Shown here: positions 57,987 through 64,000 of the stretch, piece after piece
How the letters are laid out: every line of letters begins with the position of its first letter
Numbering within the stretch: the first letter of the stretch is position 1
Assembly (NCBI GenBank): GCA_036898135.1
Contig: CM072513.1
Location: 76,194,513-76,258,512 of the forward strand
Length of the DNA stretch: 64,000 bases
Direction of reading: 5' to 3'
From: Oncomelania hupensis
Lineage: Eukaryota > Mollusca > Gastropoda > Littorinimorpha > Pomatiopsidae
The notes under the pieces: generated by a model
Told to the model about the DNA's origin: nothing
Databases searched by the model: none
The model's input: the letters and a program-made list of their open reading frames with translations, nothing else
Program-made: the position numbers and the translations under genes

Positions 57987-60900
57987 TTATATTAATCTTG
58001 CAACAGGTGAATCAAAGAGTATTTTCGCTAAGGTAATACACAAAGGATAATTAAGTTCTTTTAAGGAAATTTTGTCGTTCATCTCCAGCGGTAAAATAGG
58101 GGCAATAGTAGAGCATGCAAACAACATGTGTTCTAAAGACAAAGGTCTGTCACAGGCACATAAAACATTTTTACAATATTTCGGTCTTATTGCATTGAGC
58201 CATATTCGATTTGCCATTGAGGAAATAGCTCTTGAGACTTTACTCTGCTCTTCAAAATGTGTGTCAAATATAATTTGTCGAAGTAAAAATTGTTCAATAT
58301 GATGTTGTATTTCTATAGGGGATTTCTTCAATGCAATAACCTTGGAGTTCAAATTTGAAGCACCCTGTTTTGCCCCCCTATCTGCCCAGTCATTATAGAG
58401 AAACCCACTATGTGACGGTATCCAGCAGAAACTTACATCTGTTCCGTTAACAATTAAATTGTTGATTTTATGCTTTATTTCAATAACAATTTCTTTTCTT
58501 TCCTTAGACTTGTTTGATTGCAAAGCCTCCAGGACGGTCATTGAATCTACACACACAACAATTTGTAAAATATTTGTTGACAGACTTTCAATTTTGCTTA
58601 GCGCCATTAAAACTGCTACTAATTCTGCAGTGAAAATCGAAATCCCCTTACCTAAATAAAAAGATTCTTTCACATTGAATTCTGGTATAACATATGCCGC
58701 TCCTACATCGGATGATTCTAGCACAGAACCATCTGTATAAATTTTTAAATGTTGATAATATTTGCTTTCTAGGTGTATTCGAGCCTTTGTGGCCAGTATG
58801 GCTGCATTATTAGATTTATTTTCTGTACAATAATGAATATCAAAATAGGCTGTTTTAAGTTCCCACGGTGGGAATGGAGACGTATAGGAAATTGGATCTA
58901 GAACTACGAAGTCTTCTTGAACAGTTTGCATAAGATCTTTTGTATATGTTGCAATTGTTTCAAAAGAAGAAACTTTTTTTGCATGTTTAGGGAAGTCTGT
59001 GTCAGATCTTACCAATATCTCTTCTTTATTATAATTCAGGACTGCTTTTGCTCTCACAATGTACTTTGCGCAAGCCAATTTTCTCCAATCAAGTAAAGGC
59101 ATTATCCCTGCTAATGTATAGACTTTTTCAGTACGTGTATGGACTGATAATCCTAGAGCTAATTTTATAACTTTGCTATCTAGGCTTTGTAATTTTTTTA
59201 AATACGATTTCGGAGCCGAAAAGTAAACCTCTTGCCCATACGTTAACTTAGATCTCATCAGAGAACAAGCTAGATGTATTAATGTTTTTGAATCCTGTCC
59301 CCAAGGTTTTCTACTGATTATTTTTAGAAGATTATAAATTTTAAGTGCTTTTTGAGTGAGATAATCAATGTGCCTTTTCCAGTTCAATTTTGTTGTAAGA
59401 TAAACTCCAAGAAATTTTACTACTTTCACATACTTAAGTTCAGTGTTGTCAATCACGATTTTAGGAAGCAATCTAGGCTCTTGTCCATTACTAAACAATA
59501 TTAAATTAGTTTTTTCTTTTGAAAGTTCTAACCCATTTTTAATCATAAAAGAACTTATTATATTTATTTCCCGTTGGTAACAATTTGTCACGTGTTTAAT
59601 GTCAAATAGGGACGTTTTTCTTTTTAGATTTACATTCATCCATAGTGCTATATCATCAGCATATTGAGCAAGAGAAACATTTTTGCCTATCAATTTAGGT
59701 AGATCATGAATTAATATATTGAACAATACAGGTGAGATGATTGCCCCCTGAGGAATTCCTACATCTGTGTTTTGACTAGATGAATAGGAGTTACCTACTT
59801 TAACCTTTATCTTCCTATTAGATAGAAGACTTTTAATGTAAGAGTACATGTTACCTGAAATTCCTATACATTTTAACTTGTACAATAAACGAGTGTGCCA
59901 CACTCTGTCGTACGCTTTATTGATGTCAAAAAAGGTAGCTAATACCCCTTTTCGTCTGGCAAATTGTTTCTTTATATTCGTTGTAAGTTTCACAAGATGA
60001 TCAGTAGTTGATCTTCCCTTTTGAAAACCAGCTTGGTTAATTGGAATTACACTTGTCTTATTACAAAAATGCAATAATCTTTCCAATACTATCTTTTCCA
60101 TAACTTTACATGTGTGAGAGGTTAAGGCAATAGGCCTATAACTAGAAACTACACCACGAGGCTTACCTGATTTTAGAATAGGGATTATAAGAGAGGAATT
60201 CCAGAAGTCGGGTAAATTTCCTGACATCCAAGCCTTTTGTATTATAATATATAGTACATTCAGCCATTGTTCAGGCAGATGTGAAAGCATTTTATACGAA
60301 ATACCATCTAAACCAACCGCTGAATTTTTTCGACTAAGTTCCAAAATGACATTTTGTAATTCTTTTAAGGTAATTTCAGAATTAAAGTACATATTGTTAT
60401 CAGGTGGTGGCGGCTCATACTTTGTACTCTTTTCTTCTCGTTCTCTTTCTTCTTTAATGTTAGAAGGTAGACTTGATGAATGACTTATCGTAACAAAATG
60501 TTTCACAAATGCTTCTGATTTTTCTTGCGGTGTGGGAAAATTATTGCTATCTATCTTCAGAGGACATTGGGGAAGTCTATACCCATTTTGCATTTCAGAG
60601 AGTTTTTTCCATACTTTTGATGAATCCTTACAACTACTTATTTCAAAATTGCAGTAATTTGACCAGAAAGCTTGTTTCTCTGAGGCAATTACTTTGTTGC
60701 AATTAATTTTAGCTCTTTTCATCTCTGTAAAGGATTGTGATGTTCGATTTTTTAACCACGTTTTATAAGCCTCCTTTTTTTCATCTACTGCTTTTTTGCA
60801 AATATCATTCCACCGTATATTACCAGCTCGGACCTTTTTATTGTATACACGTTTTTTGGGTATAGATTTTGAAGCTGCATTATGAATATGTTTTACAAAT

Positions 60901-61715
60901 GTATTATATGTAACATTTATATCATCATCATTAACAAAGTTTGTGTCATATGATAATAAAACGTTTTGAAAATCTTGCCAATTTGCGCGGCTATAAATAT
61001 ATTTTGGCACTGGATCCTCTGCAATATCAATTTCAACACTGCTGTCACATATTATTATCAATGGCAAATGATCACTGCCTAATGAGTCAGATTCCACTTC
61101 CCACATACAGTCCGAATAAAGGTCTGGTGTGGTAAAAGTTAAGTCTATAGCGGAAGGCCGATGTGTTGATACATCCGGAATCCGAGTGATACGACCGTCA
61201 TTTAAAATCAACAAATTAGAATCGATGACGTTGTCACAAAAAATATTATTTGTACTTGAATTGCAACCTTTATCCCATAAAGGAGAATGTGTGTTAAAGT
61301 CACCACACACAAACCACGACTCAGATGAGTCAAAACTTTTCAGCCAGTCAGTGTTTGTGTTGTTCGTTCCTTTTGGATAATAAACACTTAAAATGTTAAT
61401 ACATGTATCTTTGTTAAGTTTTACTTTGATTGCTGCAGAATGAACATCTTGATGTTGAATAAAGGACGTTGATTGAATGATATACTCCAAATCATGACGG
61501 ACATACACCGCAGCTTGAACTTTATTAGTGTCAGTGTTTATAACAGGTGGGTAGTAAAAACCCTTAAGTTTAGGCAACTTTCTGTTGCTAACGTTCAAAG
61601 ACTGTAAAGCCAAGGCGTGATAATCTTTCTCAGACAGATGCTGTTGCAAATATTGTAAGTTAGTAGATACAGAACGACAATTCCATTGAAAAACAGTAAA
61701 CTTTTCGTATCTCAT
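57987..61715 (-). CDS. LINE ORF2: endonuclease, reverse transcriptase, RNase H
   Basis: 1242 codons without a stop. Residue map: APE endonuclease 1-225 (WNCRS 11-15, CGDFN 137-141, SDHLP 214-218); RT 460-740 (GLDGISYKML 468-477, AGFQKGRST 562-570, FFDINKAYDRVW 595-606, GIPQGA 653-658, YADD 685-688); RNase H about 990-1115 (TDGS with Asp994, Glu1031, Asp1057, WIPSHSG near 1098, Asp1109); and a Cys/His cluster C-x3-C-x-C...H-x5-C at 1181-1201. RT and RNase H catalytic residues are all present. The endonuclease Glu that normally follows LQ (LQET) is replaced: the frame reads ALQSLNVS at 36-43. Otherwise it looks competent. Confidence 0.93.
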   Translation of the reverse strand: MRYEKFTVFQWNCRSVSTNLQYLQQHLSEKDYHALALQSLNVSNRKLPKLKGFYYPPVINTDTNKVQAAVYVRHDLEYIIQSTSFIQHQDVHSAAIKVKLNKDTCINILSVYYPKGTNNTNTDWLKSFDSSESWFVCGDFNTHSPLWDKGCNSSTNNIFCDNVIDSNLLILNDGRITRIPDVSTHRPSAIDLTFTTPDLYSDCMWEVESDSLGSDHLPLIIICDSSVEIDIAEDPVPKYIYSRANWQDFQNVLLSYDTNFVNDDDINVTYNTFVKHIHNAASKSIPKKRVYNKKVRAGNIRWNDICKKAVDEKKEAYKTWLKNRTSQSFTEMKRAKINCNKVIASEKQAFWSNYCNFEISSCKDSSKVWKKLSEMQNGYRLPQCPLKIDSNNFPTPQEKSEAFVKHFVTISHSSSLPSNIKEEREREEKSTKYEPPPPDNNMYFNSEITLKELQNVILELSRKNSAVGLDGISYKMLSHLPEQWLNVLYIIIQKAWMSGNLPDFWNSSLIIPILKSGKPRGVVSSYRPIALTSHTCKVMEKIVLERLLHFCNKTSVIPINQAGFQKGRSTTDHLVKLTTNIKKQFARRKGVLATFFDINKAYDRVWHTRLLYKLKCIGISGNMYSYIKSLLSNRKIKVKVGNSYSSSQNTDVGIPQGAIISPVLFNILIHDLPKLIGKNVSLAQYADDIALWMNVNLKRKTSLFDIKHVTNCYQREINIISSFMIKNGLELSKEKTNLILFSNGQEPRLLPKIVIDNTELKYVKVVKFLGVYLTTKLNWKRHIDYLTQKALKIYNLLKIISRKPWGQDSKTLIHLACSLMRSKLTYGQEVYFSAPKSYLKKLQSLDSKVIKLALGLSVHTRTEKVYTLAGIMPLLDWRKLACAKYIVRAKAVLNYNKEEILVRSDTDFPKHAKKVSSFETIATYTKDLMQTVQEDFVVLDPISYTSPFPPWELKTAYFDIHYCTENKSNNAAILATKARIHLESKYYQHLKIYTDGSVLESSDVGAAYVIPEFNVKESFYLGKGISIFTAELVAVLMALSKIESLSTNILQIVVCVDSMTVLEALQSNKSKERKEIVIEIKHKINNLIVNGTDVSFCWIPSHSGFLYNDWADRGAKQGASNLNSKVIALKKSPIEIQHHIEQFLLRQIIFDTHFEEQSKVSRAISSMANRIWLNAIRPKYCKNVLCACDRPLSLEHMLFACSTIAPILPLEMNDKISLKELNYPLCITLAKILFDSPVARLI

Positions 61716-61838
61716 TAATAGATTAAGAAAAACTAAAGTTTATGAAACCAAAACATCAAATAAAGAGTAATATATTTTCAGCTCTTTATATAGGAACTAC
61801 TCTGTTATGACTGATCACAACTAATCGTCCTGATGACC

Positions 61839-63014
61839 TCAGCACTGCCAGGCAGGGAATGGAAGATGGCTGTGTGGAAAAAAGTTACCTCTCCAATCAA
61901 AAAATCCAGGAAAGGGATCTGCAGACCGGTTGAAGCGCCGGGCAGAATTCCGCGGTTTCTTCCACAACAGTCGCTCAACTTGGCGGCCAATGTTCCCCGC
62001 TAGAGTACTGGAGCCTCTCCTTGTAGGATGGACACCATCGCGCATGGCATAAAAGGGCACGTTGTCGTTGTTGACAAATGAGATGTTCTTGTGGTCTGCC
62101 AGTTGGGTCATCAACATCGCGTTGAACAACTCTTTCTTACTGTTAAGGTTGAAGTTCAGCACCGGGGCGACCTTGCTCACGACGATCTTGGATGTCGGGC
62201 TGCTGGAAACAATCGTCTCGACGGCCTCGACAAACTGATGACTCGCTGATTTGGCATCTTGTTTCTTCAAATTGTTGATGCCGCAATGAACGATGATCAC
62301 ATCGGGCGGTGGATGATCTTTGACAGACGTGAAGGCAGGAACCAGGTCACTGATGAGAGGCGCAAACACCTTCTTGGCCTCAAAACCATAAGATTGACCC
62401 AGTCTCTTCTCCTTCACGCCTGCCAGCACCGAATCGTGGAAAATGACAACATTTCCGCATTCCTTATTGATGACGTCATCAGCAGAAATTGCGCCGCTTG
62501 GTGACGAAACCGGCGCTTTGACCTTTTCACTTTTCGAACGCGATGACTTGAGATCTAATTCATCCTTTTTGGAAAGCCGGGACGTGGAGTTGATGTTCGG
62601 ACCGTTCCTCGATTGTTGTTTCGTGCATGGTTTGGATGGAGAAGATGCTACAACTTGTGCATATGTCTCAGAAAGCGCGTTGCTAGGTGTCTCTCGCGTC
62701 GTCTGCTTCGCGGTTGTCAACAATTCGCTAATTTTTAGATCTTGCTCCCGTATGATCTTTTCCAGAGAATCGATCCGTCTGCATAGCGATGCCACGATAT
62801 CACGGGTTTCGCACACCACACTCATGATTTCGGGTGCTGTGGCTACAATCATGGGTTGTTCAACGGCGCCGCTAACGTTCTGGCTTGGCTCAGGTTCGAT
62901 GTTTGTCAGAACAGAGGCCGTCGCTAATTCAGGAGGAATGGAGCAGATTCGCAAGTCATTCTCCATTCCCTTTGAATTCTGTTGGTTTCGCTTGCCACTT
63001 CTGGTGATGGTCAT
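61839..63014 (-). CDS. LINE ORF1 with SGNH/GDSL esterase-like domain
   Basis: 391 codons from ATG at 63014. A basic N-terminus is followed by a short coiled coil (74-100), a Ser/Lys-rich linker (105-175), and an SGNH-hydrolase-like domain (188-352). Block I is IFHDSVLAG with Ser195 (HDS instead of GDS), block III is HCGINN (244-248, GxNN in place of GxND), and block V is DGVHP with Asp326 and His329. The basic, Phe/Pro-rich C-terminal tail may bind nucleic acid. Esterase ORF1 proteins are established in CR1- and L2-group LINEs, where they bind RNA and lipid. I see no CCHC knuckle. Confidence 0.85.
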   Translation of the reverse strand: MTITRSGKRNQQNSKGMENDLRICSIPPELATASVLTNIEPEPSQNVSGAVEQPMIVATAPEIMSVVCETRDIVASLCRRIDSLEKIIREQDLKISELLTTAKQTTRETPSNALSETYAQVVASSPSKPCTKQQSRNGPNINSTSRLSKKDELDLKSSRSKSEKVKAPVSSPSGAISADDVINKECGNVVIFHDSVLAGVKEKRLGQSYGFEAKKVFAPLISDLVPAFTSVKDHPPPDVIIVHCGINNLKKQDAKSASHQFVEAVETIVSSSPTSKIVVSKVAPVLNFNLNSKKELFNAMLMTQLADHKNISFVNNDNVPFYAMRDGVHPTRRGSSTLAGNIGRQVERLLWKKPRNSARRFNRSADPFPGFFDWRGNFFPHSHLPFPAWQC

Positions 63015-63109
63015 AGCTGTGTGTCACTAACAGGAAAATAAAAACTCTCCAGCAAGAATTCAGAGCTTGTTATGGTAGCCATGTACCGGAAGTTCTCCTG
63101 AAGATAGTA

Positions 63110-63235
63110 TATTGATAGGACAGAGTAGGAATGAGAAAGAACAAACGAGAAAGACAGTGATAGTGGTAATTTAAAGCACTACATTCCCAGAAAGTGTGGA
63201 TACTATTTATACAGATACACCCGGCGCCCCCATGG
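63110..63235 (-). repeat. Dispersed repeat A, copy 3, second part
   Basis: Continues copy 3 after the LINE: ttgataggacagagtagg, aaagcactacattccc and tactatttatacag match 47984-48075 and the inverse of 46051-46170. Confidence 0.8.
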
Positions 63236-63321
63236 GAGTAAGGGATGGGATAGGATAGGCAAAACATACCGTCCTAACAAAATATCAAATACCAACACAC
63301 ACACACACACGCACACACCCA

Positions 63322-63372
<51 letters not shown>

Positions 63373-64000
63373 ACAGACACAGACGCACACAATTTAAACC
63401 TACTCGTTCTTCCCCAGAGGATAATATTAACAAGGATTATATCTAACATGCTGCTATTGGACTCCAGTTCCATTTCTTTAGGCGAGACAACTACCGCCTG
63501 AAACTTGGTTGTCTCCCTTGTTTGTTGTTTTATATTTATATATGTTACGTTGTATTTTGCATGTAAGGTCTTGCCCTCTGTTTGTGGTGAGCATAAATGT
63601 GTACGTGCGTGCGCGCGTTTGTGTGTGTGTGCGTGTGTGCGTGTAAAGGTGACTGAGTTAATTATTAAAGATGGGTAGCTAAGTTTGGAGTTGATCTGCC
63701 GATATTTCATGTCAAAGAAAATGGGTTTACTGTGTGTGTTCACGATAGGCCTATTGGGGTGAGTGTTGTGTGCATTGCGGGTTCGTTTTTTCATGCGCCT
63801 GCGGGTTTCAATGTGTACATCTCATAATGATCAGAAGGCGAGGTATTGTTTGATAATGCTTTGTCGAAACTTCTGAATAAATTGTCAAAAATGTGTGTAT
63901 TCCTTATATATTAATTATGTATGCGAATTGTGTCTTATATAATTATTGTGTGTATTATGTATTTTTATTGACGGATATATTCCGTGTCTCTATATTTATG
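63236..64000. other. Spacer with CA and GT repeats
   Basis: CA microsatellite at 63295-63390 and GT-rich tract at 63600-63645. No coding segment recognised to the window end. Confidence 0.6.

Larger units (their letters stand above)
57753..63098 (-). mobile_element. Full-length LINE with esterase-like ORF1 and RNase H ORF2
   Basis: 5346 bases with an 11-bp target duplication (tgaagatagta, 57742-57752 and 63099-63109). Sense strand is minus: short 5' UTR, ORF1 63014-61839, 123-base gap, ORF2 61715-57987, then a 3' UTR with an ATT/TTTC-type microsatellite and a terminal GACAATAAAAATCAACA. Both ORFs are intact. RNase H at the ORF2 C-terminus points to the I superfamily (I/Nimb-like; inference). 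The ORF1 esterase is better known from CR1/L2-group elements. Confidence 0.92.

Overview
The window is invertebrate animal DNA, most probably from a mollusc or another lophotrochozoan (inference). It has spliced genes with GT-AG introns and very long microsatellites. It is crowded with LINEs of several clades, Ty3/gypsy elements whose integrase precedes the reverse transcriptase, a TIR element, SINE-like copies and unclassified repeats. There is no prokaryotic feature.

Only two host genes can be supported. The first is on the minus strand (22673 down to 8254): three exons of an ABCG5-like half-transporter (start codon, Walker A, Q-loop, ABC signature). The remaining exons lie outside the window. 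Its Walker A codons are split by an intron that is about 98% retroelement. The second is on the plus strand (49559-56282): five exons that join in frame into a 567-residue type I membrane protein with a signal peptide, one CUB domain, one transmembrane segment and a long cytoplasmic tail with three PPxY motifs.

Layout. 46-5925: full-length LINE with a 14-bp target-site duplication, a 2A ribosome-skipping peptide in ORF1, and ORF1 and ORF2 in the same frame separated by one TAG. 5940-8253: intron or spacer. 8254-22673: ABCG5-like exons with a tandem gypsy array (LTR-internal-LTR-internal-LTR, 13.2 kb) in one intron. 22674-26955: spacer dominated by simple repeats. 26956-45658: telomere-like CCCTAA repeats split by a second gypsy element (27011-45603). 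The 3' LTR of that element holds a TIR transposon (33871-42110), which holds an RTE-type LINE (34626-41585), which holds a younger copy of the same LINE (35663-39017). An L2/CR1-type LINE (43143-45490) sits in the same LTR. 45659-49440: dispersed repeats. 49559-56282: CUB gene with microsatellites, a 97-bp minisatellite, a SINE-like copy and a 372-bp foldback element in its introns. 57405-63235: a dispersed repeat split by a full-length minus-strand LINE (57753-63098) with an SGNH-esterase-like ORF1 and an ORF2 carrying endonuclease, RT and RNase H. 63236-64000: spacer with CA/GT repeats.

The insertions can be ordered from their target-site duplications and nesting. All exon joins and domain calls are by eye from sequence, with no database search.
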